DNA from: Comamonadaceae bacterium G21597-S1
Lineage (GTDB): Bacteria > Pseudomonadota > Gammaproteobacteria > Burkholderiales > Burkholderiaceae_C
Assembly (NCBI GenBank): GCA_027214345.1
Contig: JAPWHR010000009.1
Coordinates: 225,172 to 289,171 of the forward strand
Reading direction: 5' to 3'
DNA length: 64,000 nt
This document shows, one piece after another, positions 17,429-27,490 of this stretch. Each line of letters begins with the position of its first letter. The first letter of the stretch is position 1. Both the position numbers and the translations under genes were made by a program. The notes beneath the pieces are model-generated. The model did no database searches. It was not told the origin of the DNA and saw only the letters and a program-made list of their open reading frames with translations.

Positions 17429-19015
17429 TCACGAGCCGGAAAACGGCGTTGGTGCGCGCGCCAGCGCGGCCGATCGAGCGCGCAAGGCTTCGTCCAGCAG
17501 GCGGTCGTGGCCGTACAGGTCGTCGTGGAAATACACCTGCCCGTGCTTGACCACGACCGTGCTGTAGGCGATCAGCACCGGCAGCGTCTCGCGCAGCCGT
17601 ATCGTGCGCGACACGCCGGCGTTCATCGCCTCCTCGATGCGTTCATGGTTCCAGCGCGGATCGTCCTGCAGCACGAAACGCGCCAGCGCCACCGGCGCCT
17701 CGACCCGGATGCAACCGTGGCTGAAGTCCCGCCGCTGGCGCGCGAACAGCCGTGGCGACGGCGTGTGGTGCAGGTAGATGTTGTCGTTGTTGGGGAAGAT
17801 GAACTTGATCGCGCCCAGCGCGTTGTGCGGCCCGGGACGTTGCCGGATGCGCCACTGGCCCTGCTGCACCGCCGCGATGGCCTCGTCGGACAACAGCTCG
17901 ACGACGCGGCGATCCGGGGTCACGAACTCGAATCCCTGCTGCGTGAAATAACCCGGCTCCGCGCGCAGCCTGGGCAGGGTCTCCTGCAACGCGATCGAGC
18001 GCGGAACGTTCCAGTAGGGGCTGAACTCGATGTAGCGCATGTCCTCGTCGAACAGCGGCGTACGCGTGTCCAGCGCCTTGCCGACGATGATCTTCATCTC
18101 CAGCTGCACATCGACCCGGCCGTCCTCGACCGTGTAGGCGCGCAGCATGAACTCGGGCACGTTGACGACGATCATGCGCCGGCCCTGCAGCAGCGGCGTC
18201 CAGCGCAGCCGTTCCATGGTCAGCGCGATCTGGCGCGCGCGTTGCTCCGGCGTCACGTTGAGCTGGGCCAGCGTCAGTCGGCCGACGACGCCGTCGGGCT
18301 CGAGGCCGTGGCGCAGCTGGAACCGGCGCACCGCCGCGATCAGGAGGTCGTCGACCTGCTGCGGTGCCAGCCGGGCCTGCAGGTCGCCGACGGCCGTGAG
18401 CCTGCGCTCGAGTTCGGCCAGGGCGGGGTAGTTGTCACCGGCGACCAGCTTGCCGCGTGCCGGTGCCGGCAGCGGGGTTTGCCAGCCCGGCTGCTCCGCC
18501 AGGCTTCGATACCGCCGCAAGGCCGCCTGCAGGGGCTGCGCCATCGGCATTTGCTGCGCGAGATCCTGCGCCGTCTCGGCCAGCCGGCCGCTGGCCAGCG
18601 CATGGCGCAGCAGCGTGGCGGCGTCCAGCGGGCCTTGCGGCCGCGGCGCGAACCGGGCCCGGACCTGGGCCGGCGTGACCCGGCCCGCGTACAGGTCGGA
18701 CAGGTAGCGCTGCATCGCCGCGGTCAATGCGGCGTCGAACACCACGCGGCGGGTTTCGTCATGCCAGTGGCCGGACTGCGCCTGCTGCGATGCCGCGTCG
18801 GCCAGCGCCTGGGCATGGTAGTCGGCCGGATCGAGGCCGTGGTCGGCGGCCTGGCGCAGCAGGTCGATTGCCACTGTCACCTGTGCCGTCGGGCCGTGGG
18901 TGTCGAACCAGTCCAGCGGCGGCGCGGCGCCGGCCGCCGGCGCGCCCAGGCCCAGTGTCGCGGCCAGGCACACCACGAGGCCCAGATGGCGGATCGGGCT
19001 CATGCGCGGGGCCAT
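17429..19015 (-). CDS. L,D-transpeptidase, YcbB/LdtD type
   Basis: 528 residues. A signal peptide (about 1-30) is followed by a large N-terminal scaffold domain, a peptidoglycan-binding domain (around RRFQLRHGLEPDGVVGRLTL) and the YkuD catalytic domain ending in SHGCIRVEAPVALARFVL with the active-site Cys near residue 435. The architecture matches LdtD, which makes 3-3 crosslinks in the periplasm. The gene sits directly upstream of a MepK-like endopeptidase, so synthesis and cleavage of the same bond appear co-transcribed. Confidence 0.9.
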   Translation of the reverse strand: MAPRMSPIRHLGLVVCLAATLGLGAPAAGAAPPLDWFDTHGPTAQVTVAIDLLRQAADHGLDPADYHAQALADAASQQAQSGHWHDETRRVVFDAALTAAMQRYLSDLYAGRVTPAQVRARFAPRPQGPLDAATLLRHALASGRLAETAQDLAQQMPMAQPLQAALRRYRSLAEQPGWQTPLPAPARGKLVAGDNYPALAELERRLTAVGDLQARLAPQQVDDLLIAAVRRFQLRHGLEPDGVVGRLTLAQLNVTPEQRARQIALTMERLRWTPLLQGRRMIVVNVPEFMLRAYTVEDGRVDVQLEMKIIVGKALDTRTPLFDEDMRYIEFSPYWNVPRSIALQETLPRLRAEPGYFTQQGFEFVTPDRRVVELLSDEAIAAVQQGQWRIRQRPGPHNALGAIKFIFPNNDNIYLHHTPSPRLFARQRRDFSHGCIRVEAPVALARFVLQDDPRWNHERIEEAMNAGVSRTIRLRETLPVLIAYSTVVVKHGQVYFHDDLYGHDRLLDEALRARSAALARAPTPFSGS

Positions 19016-19092
19016 GGTGCGCCTCGGGCGGGTGTGTGCGGGTCATGCAGCATGTCTGCACAGGTTAACGGATATGGCACCATGGACCCATC

Positions 19093-19278
19093 ATGCCCGA
19101 CTCCGATCTTGCGCAATGGTTGCAGAGCCGCAGCTTTTATCCGCTGTTGATCCTGCTGCTGCTGGGCGTGGGCCTGTTGCTGGCCTTGTTGCGCCGGCGC
19201 CGGGGCCGTCCACCGCCACCGCCCGGCAGGCCGGGCCCCCCGCGCAGCCGTTCGCGTCGGGGCGGCCGCTTGCGCTGA
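19093..19278 (+). CDS. Small single-pass membrane protein
   Basis: 61 residues: a polar N-terminus, one strong transmembrane helix (SFYPLLILLLLGVGLLLALL, about residues 14-33), then an Arg/Pro-rich cytoplasmic tail (RRRRGRPPPPP). It starts 77 bp from the divergent L,D-transpeptidase start. No family is recognised and a tail this biased could be fortuitous, but the hydrophobic core bounded by positive charge looks like a real inner-membrane microprotein. Confidence 0.45.
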   Translation: MPDSDLAQWLQSRSFYPLLILLLLGVGLLLALLRRRRGRPPPPPGRPGPPRSRSRRGGRLR

Positions 19279-19334
19279 TCGCGCCGGCCGTTGCGTCCGG
19301 TTGTCGCCGGGCCGGCACGGCCGGGCGGCGCAGG

Positions 19335-20729
19335 TCAATGCGGCTCGTCGCTCCACAGGTCCTGCATGGCCTGCGCGAACGCATCGCCGATGGCGGCCTG
19401 GTCCGGGTGCTGGCCATCGCGCAGCACCACGGCACCGGCCACCAGCACCTCATGCAGCGCCGGCTCGGTGCCGGAGAACACCAGCGCATCGAGCCGGTGG
19501 CCGGGCGCGATGCCCAGCAGGCCGGGGGCGCGGGTATCGAGCACCAGCGCATCGGCCCGCGCACCTTCGACCAGGCCCCAGCGCGGCTGGCCCGCGGCCG
19601 GTCCGCCGGCGGCCAGCGCCGCGTCGAACAACCGGGCCGCGGTGGCGTCCTGCCGTCCCGGCGCGGCGGCGACGTTGCGCTTGCGGTGCAGCAGGCGTTG
19701 CCCGTATTCGAGCCAGCGCAGCTCCTCGGGCCAGTTGCGCACCACATGGCTATCGGAGCCGATGGCCATCGGCACGCCGGCGCGCAGCCAGCCGTCCAGG
19801 TCGGTCAGGCCGTCGCCGAGATTGGCCTCGGTCGCCGGACAGATCACGATGGCCGCGCCGCGCTGGGCCACCGCGTCGATCTCGCGCGGCGTCGCATGCG
19901 TGGCATGGACCAGCTGCCAGCGGGCATCGGGCGCGAACGTGTCGCACAGGTACTGGATCGGCCGGGCGCCGGTGGTCTTGACGCAGTCGTCGACCTCGCC
20001 GGTCTGCTCGGCCACATGGATGTGGATCGGCATGCCATGCGGCTCGACCTGCCGGAGCAGCGACGCGATGGCCGGCAGGCTGGCGGCGCGCAGTGAATGG
20101 ATGGCCACGCCGGCGTCCACGTGCCTGCGGCCGCTGGCACGCACGGCCTGTGCCAGCGCCATGACCATCTCGGGGGTGCCGGCGAAGCGGCGCTGGTCGT
20201 CCTGCAATTGCGGGCGGGTGAATCCGGCGCGTTCGTACAGCACCGGCAGCAAGGTCAGGCCGATGCCGGCGTGTTCGGCCGCATCGGCCAGCGACCAGCA
20301 CATCGTGGCCGGGTCTTCGTACGGCTGGCCTTGCGGCGTGTGGTGCAGGTAATGGAATTCGCAGACCTGGGTATACCCGCCGCGCAACAATTCCAGGTAC
20401 AGCTGGGCGGCCACGGCGCGCATCTGCGCCGGCGTGATGCGCAGCGCCACGCGGTACATGCGCTCGCGCCAGGACCAGAAGTCGTCGGATGCGCTGGCAC
20501 GCCGCTCGGACAATCCGACGAAGGCGCGCTGGAACGCATGGCTGTGTGCATCGACCAGGCCTGGCAACACCGGTCCGGGCAGGCGCCTGGCGTGTTCCGG
20601 CGGCGTCTGCACGCCGGCCGTGATGCGTTGCCAGCGGCCTTGCGCATCGATGTCGAACAAGACCGACGCCTGCCAGCGGCCGTCGATCCAGGCCTGTTCG
20701 GCCCACAGGCTGTGTTGTGCTTCAGCCAT
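19335..20729 (-). CDS. hutF: Formimidoylglutamate deiminase HutF
   Basis: 464 residues, amidohydrolase superfamily. It converts N-formimidoyl-L-glutamate to N-formyl-L-glutamate and ammonia, step four of the five-step histidine pathway. Metal-site motifs are GLVDAHSHAFQRAF, HIHVAEQ, HATHATPREI and IGSDSHVV. It is the last gene of the leftward hutCDIGF run and overlaps the hutG stop by 8 nt. The presence of HutF plus a deformylase, rather than a formiminoglutamase, defines the two-step glutamate-releasing branch used by pseudomonads and many Burkholderiales. Confidence 0.94.
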   Translation of the reverse strand: MAEAQHSLWAEQAWIDGRWQASVLFDIDAQGRWQRITAGVQTPPEHARRLPGPVLPGLVDAHSHAFQRAFVGLSERRASASDDFWSWRERMYRVALRITPAQMRAVAAQLYLELLRGGYTQVCEFHYLHHTPQGQPYEDPATMCWSLADAAEHAGIGLTLLPVLYERAGFTRPQLQDDQRRFAGTPEMVMALAQAVRASGRRHVDAGVAIHSLRAASLPAIASLLRQVEPHGMPIHIHVAEQTGEVDDCVKTTGARPIQYLCDTFAPDARWQLVHATHATPREIDAVAQRGAAIVICPATEANLGDGLTDLDGWLRAGVPMAIGSDSHVVRNWPEELRWLEYGQRLLHRKRNVAAAPGRQDATAARLFDAALAAGGPAAGQPRWGLVEGARADALVLDTRAPGLLGIAPGHRLDALVFSGTEPALHEVLVAGAVVLRDGQHPDQAAIGDAFAQAMQDLWSDEPH

Positions 20730-21525
20730 GGCGCGGGCTCCAGTCCAGCATGGTCTGCACCAGGGCGCGCAGCACGGGCGTCAGGCGGGCGGCGCGCGCC
20801 GGATCGACCTGGTAGGGGGGCTGCTCGGCCATGTAGGTGCTCCAGCACATCTCGAGCTGGATCGCGTGTTGCCCCTGGGCCGGCTGACCGAAGTGGCGGG
20901 TGATGTGGCCGCCCTTGAAACGCCCGTCGGTGACCTGGGTGAAGTCCTGCTGCGCGGCGAGCACCTGCGACAGCGACGAACGCAGGCCGGGTGCGCAGCT
21001 GTTGCCGCTGGTGGTGCCCAGGTTCAGGTCGGGCAGCTTGCCCTCGAACAGCCAGGGCAGCGTGGATTTGATGCTGTGGCCATCGAACAAGATGGCATGG
21101 CCGTGGCACTCCCGGATGCGCGCGAGTTCGGCCGTCAGCGCGTCGTGGTAGGGCTGCCAGTAGACGTCGCGCCGGCGCGCGATCTCGGCGGCGTCCGGTG
21201 CCTGGCCGTCGCGGTAGATCGGGTCGCCGGTGAAGAAACGCGTCGGGCACAACTCGGTGTTGTTGGCACCAAGATACATCGGCGCGTTGTCCGGCGCGCG
21301 GTTGAGGTCGATGACGAAACGCGAATGGCGCGGCACGATCAGGCCGGCGCCCATGTCGACGGCGAAGGCATAGAGCTGTTCGAGGTGCCAGTCGGTGTCC
21401 TCGACCTGCAATGCGCGGGGCTGGTAACGCGGCGCGAGGTCGTCGGGGATCACGGTGCCGACGTGCGGCACGCTGATCAGTACGGTGCCGGTGCCCGGGC
21501 GCAGGGTGTAGATGTCGTTGGTCAT
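20722..21525 (-). CDS. hutG: N-formylglutamate deformylase HutG
   Basis: 267 residues. It hydrolyses N-formylglutamate to glutamate and formate, the final Hut step. Family blocks are [34 protein letters not shown] and GGHITRHFG, with His/Glu zinc ligands among them. The ATG at 21525 overlaps the hutI stop (ATGA) and its own stop overlaps hutF by 8 nt, so these three genes are tightly coupled. Confidence 0.94.
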   Translation of the reverse strand: MTNDIYTLRPGTGTVLISVPHVGTVIPDDLAPRYQPRALQVEDTDWHLEQLYAFAVDMGAGLIVPRHSRFVIDLNRAPDNAPMYLGANNTELCPTRFFTGDPIYRDGQAPDAAEIARRRDVYWQPYHDALTAELARIRECHGHAILFDGHSIKSTLPWLFEGKLPDLNLGTTSGNSCAPGLRSSLSQVLAAQQDFTQVTDGRFKGGHITRHFGQPAQGQHAIQLEMCWSTYMAEQPPYQVDPARAARLTPVLRALVQTMLDWSPRHG

Positions 21526-22739
21526 GACGTTCTCTCGATGCCGCCGGCCACGACGCGACGGCAGGGGTTGTGGCCGAACCAGTAGGCCAGTTCGTTCGGA
21601 TGCTCCAGGTCCCAGACCGCGAAGTCGGCGCGCAGGCCCGCGACCAGCCGTCCGCGGTCGGGCAGCCCCAGAGCGCGTGCTCCATGGGCGGTGATGCCCA
21701 GCACGGCCTCGAGCGGCGTCATGCGAAACAGCGTGCAAGCCATGTTGGCCATCAGCAGCAACGACAGGCCGGGGCTGGAGCCGGGGTTGTGGTCGCTGGC
21801 CAGCGCGATCGGCACCTGCTGCGCGCGCAGCTCCGCCACCGGCGGCAACTGGGTCTCGCGCAGGAAATAGTAGGCGCCCGGCAGCAGCACCGCCACCGTG
21901 CCGGCGACCCGCATGGCGTCCACGCCTGCGTCGCTGAGGTACTCCAGGTGGTCGCAGGACAAGGCGCCGAATTCCGCCGCCAGCGCGGCGCCATCCTGGT
22001 CGCTGAGCTGCTCGGCATGGAGCTTGACCGGAAGGCCGAGCGCACGCGCGGCCACGAAGACGCGCCGGGTCTGCGCCGGCGAGAAGCCGATGGTCTCGCA
22101 GAAGGCGTCGACGGCGTCGACCAGCCCGGCCGCATGCAGGGCCGGCATCCAGGCGCAGACCGCGGTGATGTAGTCGTCGGCGCGGCCGTCGAACTCCGGC
22201 GGGATCGCGTGCGCGCCCAGGTAGGTGGTGCGCACCGATACCGGCAGTTCGGCGCCCAGCTGGCGCGCGATGCTCAGGCAGCGGCTCTCGTCGAGCAGAC
22301 TCAGGCCGTAGCCGGACTTGATCTCCAGCGTGGTCACGCCTTCGGCCATCAGGCCCTGTGCGCGCCGGCGTGCGCCGGCCAGCAGTTCAGCGTCGCTGCA
22401 CGCGCGGGTGGCGGCCACCGTGGAGCGGATGCCGCCGCCACTGCGCGCGATCTCCGCGTAGTCCACACCTTGCAGGCGCATCTCGAACTCGCGCGCGCGC
22501 TGGCCGCCGTAGACCAGATGGGTGTGGCAGTCGACCAGGCCGGGCGTGACCAGCGCGCCGCCGAGGTCGTGCTGCGCACCGGCCTGGGCGCGCAGCGCCG
22601 CCGGCATGTCGTCCAGTGCGCCGACCCACAGCAGCCGGTCGTCCTGCACCAGCAGGGCGCCGTGTTCGACCATTCCCCAGCCGGTGTCGTCGGCCAGCGT
22701 GGCCAGGCGGGCGTTGTGCCACAAGTGTGTAGTTGCCAT
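21522..22739 (-). CDS. hutI: Imidazolonepropionase HutI
   Basis: 405 residues. It opens the imidazolone ring of 4-imidazolone-5-propanoate to formimidoylglutamate. Zinc motifs [11 protein letters not shown] and [19 protein letters not shown] and ALASDHNPG are all present in order, and the length is typical. It is the third gene of the hutC-D-I-G-F unit, 9 bp after hutD. Confidence 0.95.
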   Translation of the reverse strand: MATTHLWHNARLATLADDTGWGMVEHGALLVQDDRLLWVGALDDMPAALRAQAGAQHDLGGALVTPGLVDCHTHLVYGGQRAREFEMRLQGVDYAEIARSGGGIRSTVAATRACSDAELLAGARRRAQGLMAEGVTTLEIKSGYGLSLLDESRCLSIARQLGAELPVSVRTTYLGAHAIPPEFDGRADDYITAVCAWMPALHAAGLVDAVDAFCETIGFSPAQTRRVFVAARALGLPVKLHAEQLSDQDGAALAAEFGALSCDHLEYLSDAGVDAMRVAGTVAVLLPGAYYFLRETQLPPVAELRAQQVPIALASDHNPGSSPGLSLLLMANMACTLFRMTPLEAVLGITAHGARALGLPDRGRLVAGLRADFAVWDLEHPNELAYWFGHNPCRRVVAGGIERTS

Positions 22740-22748
22740 GGTGCTCTT

Positions 22749-23324
22749 TCAGTCCTTCGGCGTGTAACCCAGCCACCAGGCATGGCCGCGGGCGCCCGGC
22801 TCGGGCGTGAACGTCCATGGGCCGGGCGCTTCGGCCGCGTGTTGCCATGCAAGCGTATGGGATGCGACCCGGCACGGGCCATGCGTGTTTCGCCAGGTGC
22901 CGGCAACCGTGGTGTACAGGCCACACAGGGTCCAGGCCGGGTCCCAGGGTGTGCCGGGCTTCACCCGGGCCATCGTCGACGTACCGCCGATGGCCATCAG
23001 GTTCAGGTCCTGGGTCGGGCCGTCGATCAGCGTGCAGCCGGGGGCCAGCGCGCCGTCGAAATTCAGCGCATCGCCATCGGCCAGCACCCGATGGCGCCGG
23101 CCGTCGAGGTTCAGCTCCACGCCGTTCCCTTGCAGCACCGAGAACCAGCGGGTGACGCCGGGAAAGGCGGAAAACGGGCCGTCGGCGTCGATGTCGGCAC
23201 GGCTGATGCGCAGTCGCCAGGGGCCGTCGGCAGGCCAGGTGAACAACTCGCGTGTCTGGCCGCCGCCGTTGCGCCAGCGTTGCGGTTCGATGGAGTCGGC
23301 GGAAATCATCGCAGGGGTCATCAT
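22749..23324 (-). CDS. hutD: HutD family protein
   Basis: 191 residues, a cupin-fold HutD protein. Conserved features are the N-terminal RWRNGGGQTRELFTWP, WRLRISRADIDADGPFSAFPGVTRWFSVLQGNG and the central DLNLM. In pseudomonads HutD limits hut-operon activity, possibly by sensing urocanate; that is family knowledge. The ATG at 23324 overlaps the hutC stop, so it is translated together with the repressor. The frame stays open upstream into hutC. Confidence 0.88.
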   Translation of the reverse strand: MMTPAMISADSIEPQRWRNGGGQTRELFTWPADGPWRLRISRADIDADGPFSAFPGVTRWFSVLQGNGVELNLDGRRHRVLADGDALNFDGALAPGCTLIDGPTQDLNLMAIGGTSTMARVKPGTPWDPAWTLCGLYTTVAGTWRNTHGPCRVASHTLAWQHAAEAPGPWTFTPEPGARGHAWWLGYTPKD

Positions 23325-24070
23325 GGCTTGAAATGGCCCTCGAGCCGGTAGCTGTGGCCCGGATGCACCAGGCGCACCAGCGTGATGGGCACGTTGTGGT
23401 TCACGGTGCGGCGCACGATCACGAGGCAGGGGTCGGTGCGGGCGATGCCGAGCAGCCGCGCCTCCTGCGCCGTCGGCCGTCCGGCCTCGATCGCATATTG
23501 TGCCTCCCACAAGGGCGCTACCGTGAGCAGGTAGTGGGTGGGGGTGATGCGGGTGAAGTCGGTCTGCAGATAGTCTGGCGCGCACGCGGGATTGACGAAA
23601 CGGTCCTCGCATTGCAGTGGCACGCCGTTCTCATGGTGCACGATCAGCGTATGGAACACCGGGTCGCCGGCGGACAGGCCGAGCTTGGGGGCCAGCGCGG
23701 CGTCGCAGGGTTCCTTGCGCGAGAGGTGCACCTCGGCATGGTGGTGGTGTCCGCGCGCGACGATCTCCTCGTGCAGGTCGCGGATGGTCAGCGTCGACGA
23801 GACCGGTGCGAGATGTGCGGCGTAGGTGCCCAGGCCCTGCACCCGGTGCACCAGGCCTTCGGTCTGCAGTTCGCGCAGCGCGCGGGTCACGGTCATGCGG
23901 CTGACGCCAAACTGGTGCACCAGTTCGGACTCGGAAGGCATCAGGGTCTCGGGGGGCCAGCGCCCGCTGGACAGGCCCTGCTTGAGATAGGCCTTGACGC
24001 GCGCATACGGTGCGCGGGCCGGTGCCGGCGCGGCGCCGGCGGGGGGGTGGGATGCGGTGTGGGTGGCCAT
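23321..24070 (-). CDS. hutC: Histidine utilisation repressor HutC (GntR family)
   Basis: 249 residues. The N-terminal winged helix (about 25-95) has MPSESELVHQFGVSRMTVTR and a C-terminal UTRA effector domain (about 100-245, HHHAEVHL to the end) expected to bind urocanate. It is the first gene of the leftward operon and divergent from hutU; the 109-bp interval contains a strong palindrome that is its likely operator, so it should repress both arms and itself until urocanate accumulates. Confidence 0.93.
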   Translation of the reverse strand: MATHTASHPPAGAAPAPARAPYARVKAYLKQGLSSGRWPPETLMPSESELVHQFGVSRMTVTRALRELQTEGLVHRVQGLGTYAAHLAPVSSTLTIRDLHEEIVARGHHHHAEVHLSRKEPCDAALAPKLGLSAGDPVFHTLIVHHENGVPLQCEDRFVNPACAPDYLQTDFTRITPTHYLLTVAPLWEAQYAIEAGRPTAQEARLLGIARTDPCLVIVRRTVNHNVPITLVRLVHPGHSYRLEGHFKP

Positions 24071-24115
24071 GAACCTTGCATGCGGGGTCCGAATGTTGGC
24101 AGTGTAGTTGCATAT

Positions 24116-24131
24116 ACTTGTCTAGGCAAGT
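24116..24131. promoter_or_regulatory. Probable HutC operator
   Basis: ACTTGTCTAGGCAAGT is a 16-bp near-perfect inverted repeat (one mismatched pair) in the hutC/hutU divergent promoter region. GntR/HutC-subfamily proteins recognise CTTG-n-CAAG type palindromes, so this is the obvious HutC site, placed to block both promoters. Confidence 0.7.
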
Positions 24132-24179
24132 ACACTGCCGTCATTCCGAGCTTGTCCCAACCCCCTGAAGGAGATTGCC

Positions 24180-25883
24180 ATGTCCGATTTGTCCCCCATG
24201 CACCAGCGCGCCCAGGCCCGTCCAGTCCGTGCGCCGCGTGGTACCTCGCTGCATTGCAGGAACTGGCTGATCGAGGCCGCCTACCGCATGCTGCAGAACA
24301 ACCTCGATCCGGAGGTGGCCGAGAACCCGGATGCCCTGGTGGTCTACGGCGGCATCGGCAAGGCCGCGCGCAACTGGGACTGCTTCGAGGCCATGCTCGC
24401 CAGCCTGCGCGACCTGCGGGAAGATGAAACGCTGCTGGTGCAGTCGGGCAAACCGGTGGGCGTGTTCAAGTCCCATGTCGACGCGCCGCGGGTGCTGATC
24501 GCCAACTCCAACCTGGTGCCCAAGTGGGCAACCTGGGAGCATTTCGACGAACTCGATCGCAAGGGCCTGATGATGTACGGCCAGATGACGGCCGGCTCCT
24601 GGATCTACATCGGCAGCCAGGGCATCGTGCAGGGCACCTACGAGACCTTCGTCGAGGCAGGGCGCCAACACTACGCCGGCGACCTCGCCGGGCGCTGGAT
24701 CCTGACCGCCGGGCTGGGTGGCATGGGTGGCGCGCAGCCGCTGGCCGCGAGTTTTGCCGGCGCCAGCTCGCTGAACATCGAATGCCAGCAGTCGCGCATC
24801 GATTTCCGGCTCAAGACCCGTTACCTGGACGAGCAGGCCCGCGACATCGACGACGCGCTCGAGCGCCTGGCGCGCTACACGAAGGAGAAGAAGGCGGTGT
24901 CCATCGGCCTGCTGGGCAATGCGTCCGAGCTGCTGCCCGAACTGGTGCGCCGCGCCCATGCCGGCGGACTGCGCCCGGACCTGGTGACCGACCAGACCTC
25001 GGCACACGACCTGGTCAACGGCTACCTGCCGGGCGGCTGGACGGTCGAGCGCTGGCGCGAGGCGCAGCGCGACGATGCACTACACGCCGGATTGCGCCGC
25101 GCGGCCGCGGCCAGCTGCGCCACCCATGTGCAGGCCATGCTGGACTTCCAGGCCATGGGCGTGCCCACGGTCGACTATGGCAACAACATCCGCCAGGTCG
25201 CCTTCGACGAAGGCGTGAAGAACGCGTTCGACTTTCCCGGCTTCGTGCCGGCCTATGTGCGGCCGCTGTTCTGCCGCGGCAAGGGCCCGTTCCGCTGGGT
25301 CGCGTTGTCCGGCGATCCGGAGGACATCCGCAAGACCGACGCCAAGATGAAAGAGCTGTTCCCCGAGGACGCCCACCTGCACCGCTGGCTCGACATGGCC
25401 TCCGAGCGCATCGCGTTCCAGGGCCTGCCGGCCCGGATCTGCTGGATCGGCCTGGGCGAGCGGCATCGTGCCGGCCTGGCCTTCAACGAGATGGTGCGCA
25501 GCGGTGAGCTCAAGGCGCCGATCGTGATCGGCCGCGACCATCTCGACAGCGGCTCGGTGGCCTCGCCCAACCGCGAGACCGAGGCCATGCGCGATGGCTC
25601 CGACGCGGTGTCGGACTGGCCGCTGCTCAATGCCTTGCTGAACACGGCCGGTGGCGCGACCTGGGTGTCGCTGCACCATGGCGGCGGCGTTGGCATGGGG
25701 TATTCGCAGCATTCGGGCGTGGTGATCGTCTGCGACGGCACCGATGCCGCCGCCCGCCGCATCGAACGCGTGTTGTGGAACGACCCGGCCACCGGCGTGA
25801 TGCGCCATGCCGATGCCGGCTACGACATCGCCGTGGCATGTGCACGCGAGCAGAAGCTGAACCTGCCGATGCTGGGCGCGTGA
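24180..25883 (+). CDS. hutU: Urocanate hydratase HutU
   Basis: 567 residues, the usual length. It converts urocanate to imidazolonepropionate using tightly bound NAD+. The glycine-rich [14 protein letters not shown], the [17 protein letters not shown] block, the [20 protein letters not shown] region and [19 protein letters not shown] are diagnostic. It is preceded by AAGGAG and by the putative HutC operator, and is followed after 1 nt by hutH. Confidence 0.97.
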   Translation: MSDLSPMHQRAQARPVRAPRGTSLHCRNWLIEAAYRMLQNNLDPEVAENPDALVVYGGIGKAARNWDCFEAMLASLRDLREDETLLVQSGKPVGVFKSHVDAPRVLIANSNLVPKWATWEHFDELDRKGLMMYGQMTAGSWIYIGSQGIVQGTYETFVEAGRQHYAGDLAGRWILTAGLGGMGGAQPLAASFAGASSLNIECQQSRIDFRLKTRYLDEQARDIDDALERLARYTKEKKAVSIGLLGNASELLPELVRRAHAGGLRPDLVTDQTSAHDLVNGYLPGGWTVERWREAQRDDALHAGLRRAAAASCATHVQAMLDFQAMGVPTVDYGNNIRQVAFDEGVKNAFDFPGFVPAYVRPLFCRGKGPFRWVALSGDPEDIRKTDAKMKELFPEDAHLHRWLDMASERIAFQGLPARICWIGLGERHRAGLAFNEMVRSGELKAPIVIGRDHLDSGSVASPNRETEAMRDGSDAVSDWPLLNALLNTAGGATWVSLHHGGGVGMGYSQHSGVVIVCDGTDAAARRIERVLWNDPATGVMRHADAGYDIAVACAREQKLNLPMLGA

Positions 25884-25884
25884 C

Positions 25885-27423
25885 ATGCTGATCGATCCCG
25901 GACAACTCTCGCTCGAGCAGCTGCAGGCCATCCACAACACCGACGCGGCGCTGACGCTGGTCGAGACGGCGCGCGAAGGCATTCGCGCCAGCGCCGCCGT
26001 GGTGCAAGCCGCCGCCGACGGCGACGCGCCGGTCTACGGCGTGAACACCGGCTTCGGCAAGCTGGCGAACCAGCGCATCAGCAAGCAGCAGCTGGCGACG
26101 CTGCAGCTGAACCTGATCCGCTCGCACAGCGTGGGCGTGGGCGAGCCGCTGTCGCCGCCGGTGGTGCGGCTGATGCTGGCGCTCAAGGCGGCCAGCCTGG
26201 CGCGCGGACACTCCGGCGTGCGCGAGGTCGTCGTCGACACCATCCTGGCCGTTGCCAACGCCGGCCTGGTGCCGTACGTGCCCTCGCGCGGGTCGGTTGG
26301 CGCCTCGGGTGACCTGGCGCCACTGGCGCACATGACGCTGGCCCTGCTCGGCGAAGGTTCGATGCTGCGCGACGGCCAGGCGGTGCCGGCACTGGATGCG
26401 CTGCGGCAGGCCGGTATCACGCCGCTCACGCTCGGGCCCAAGGAAGGCCTGGCGCTGATCAACGGCACGCAGACTTCGGCGGCGCTGGCGCTGCATGCCT
26501 TGTTCCGTTTCGAGCCGGTGCTGGAATCGGCACTGGTCGTCGGTGCGCTGACGGTGGACGCGGCGCGCGGCAGCGACGGCCCGTTCGATCCGCGTATCCA
26601 CGCCTTGCGCGGGCAGCCGGGACAGATCGATGTGGCGCAGTATTACCGCGGCCTGCTGCACGGCAGCGAGATCCGCCACTCGCATCTCGATGGCGACGAC
26701 CGGGTGCAGGATCCCTATAGCCTGCGCTGCCAGCCACAGGTGGTCGGGGCCTGCCTGGACCAGTTGCGCCATGCGGCCAAGGTCCTGGTGCGCGAGGCCA
26801 ATGCGGTCACCGACAACCCGCTGGTGTTCGCGCAGGATGGTGTCATGGTGTCCGGCGGCAACTTCCACGCCGAACCGGTCGCGCTGGCGGCCGACGGCAT
26901 GGCGCTGGCCATTGCCGAGGTCGGCGCAATCGCCGAGCGGCGCATCGCGATGCTGATCGATGCCGGCGTGTCGCGGCTGCCGCCATTCCTGACCGCCGAC
27001 GCCGGCCTGAACAGCGGTTTCATGATCGCCCACGTGACGGCGGCGGCGCTGGCCTCGGAGAACAAGTCGCTCGCGCATCCGGCCAGCGTGGACAGCCTGC
27101 CCACGAGCGCGAACCAGGAAGACCATGTGTCGATGGCCACGTTTGCCGCGCGCCGGCTGCAGGCCATGATCGACAATACCGCGCATATCCTGGGCATCGA
27201 ACTGCTGGCGGCGGCGCAGGGCATCGACTTCCTGCGCCCGCTGCGCAGCTCGCCGGCGCTCGAACAGGCGCATGCCGTGTTGCGCGAACAGGTGCCGGTG
27301 ATGCGGGAGGATCGTTACCTGGCGCCCGATATCGCGCATGCCACCGATCTGGTGCGCGGCGGCGCCTTGTCGTCGATATTCCGCGCGCTGGACGATCTGC
27401 CGGCCTTGTGGATACCCGATTGA
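25885..27423 (+). CDS. hutH: Histidine ammonia-lyase HutH
   Basis: 512 residues. It deaminates histidine to urocanate, the entry step. The Ala140-Ser141-Gly142 triad in [15 protein letters not shown] cyclises to the MIO electrophile; [10 protein letters not shown] and the tail block [18 protein letters not shown] with [12 protein letters not shown] are also conserved. It is immediately downstream of hutU (1-nt gap), forming the rightward hutUH operon. No hutT-type histidine permease is found in the window. Confidence 0.97.
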   Translation: MLIDPGQLSLEQLQAIHNTDAALTLVETAREGIRASAAVVQAAADGDAPVYGVNTGFGKLANQRISKQQLATLQLNLIRSHSVGVGEPLSPPVVRLMLALKAASLARGHSGVREVVVDTILAVANAGLVPYVPSRGSVGASGDLAPLAHMTLALLGEGSMLRDGQAVPALDALRQAGITPLTLGPKEGLALINGTQTSAALALHALFRFEPVLESALVVGALTVDAARGSDGPFDPRIHALRGQPGQIDVAQYYRGLLHGSEIRHSHLDGDDRVQDPYSLRCQPQVVGACLDQLRHAAKVLVREANAVTDNPLVFAQDGVMVSGGNFHAEPVALAADGMALAIAEVGAIAERRIAMLIDAGVSRLPPFLTADAGLNSGFMIAHVTAAALASENKSLAHPASVDSLPTSANQEDHVSMATFAARRLQAMIDNTAHILGIELLAAAQGIDFLRPLRSSPALEQAHAVLREQVPVMREDRYLAPDIAHATDLVRGGALSSIFRALDDLPALWIPD

Positions 27424-27443
27424 GGCCCCGGGGGCGGGCCCGT

Positions 27444-27466
27444 CCACGCCGCGGCCCGCGGCGTGG
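27444..27466 (+). terminator. GC-rich hairpin after hutH
   Basis: CCACGCCGCGG-C-CCGCGGCGTGG is a perfect 23-nt palindrome 20 nt after the hutH stop; in RNA it would give about a 9-bp stem with a 5-nt loop. The downstream sequence is only mildly T-rich, so it is a weak intrinsic terminator or 3' stabiliser between hutUH and the dioxygenase gene. Confidence 0.45.
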
Positions 27467-27490
27467 CGTCGTTGTCGTTTGCTGGAGTCC

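Noticed and set aside
27444..27466. Operator palindrome for the PhyH gene
   Set aside because: Its GC-rich perfect hairpin form and position 20 nt after the hutH stop fit a terminator or stabiliser better.
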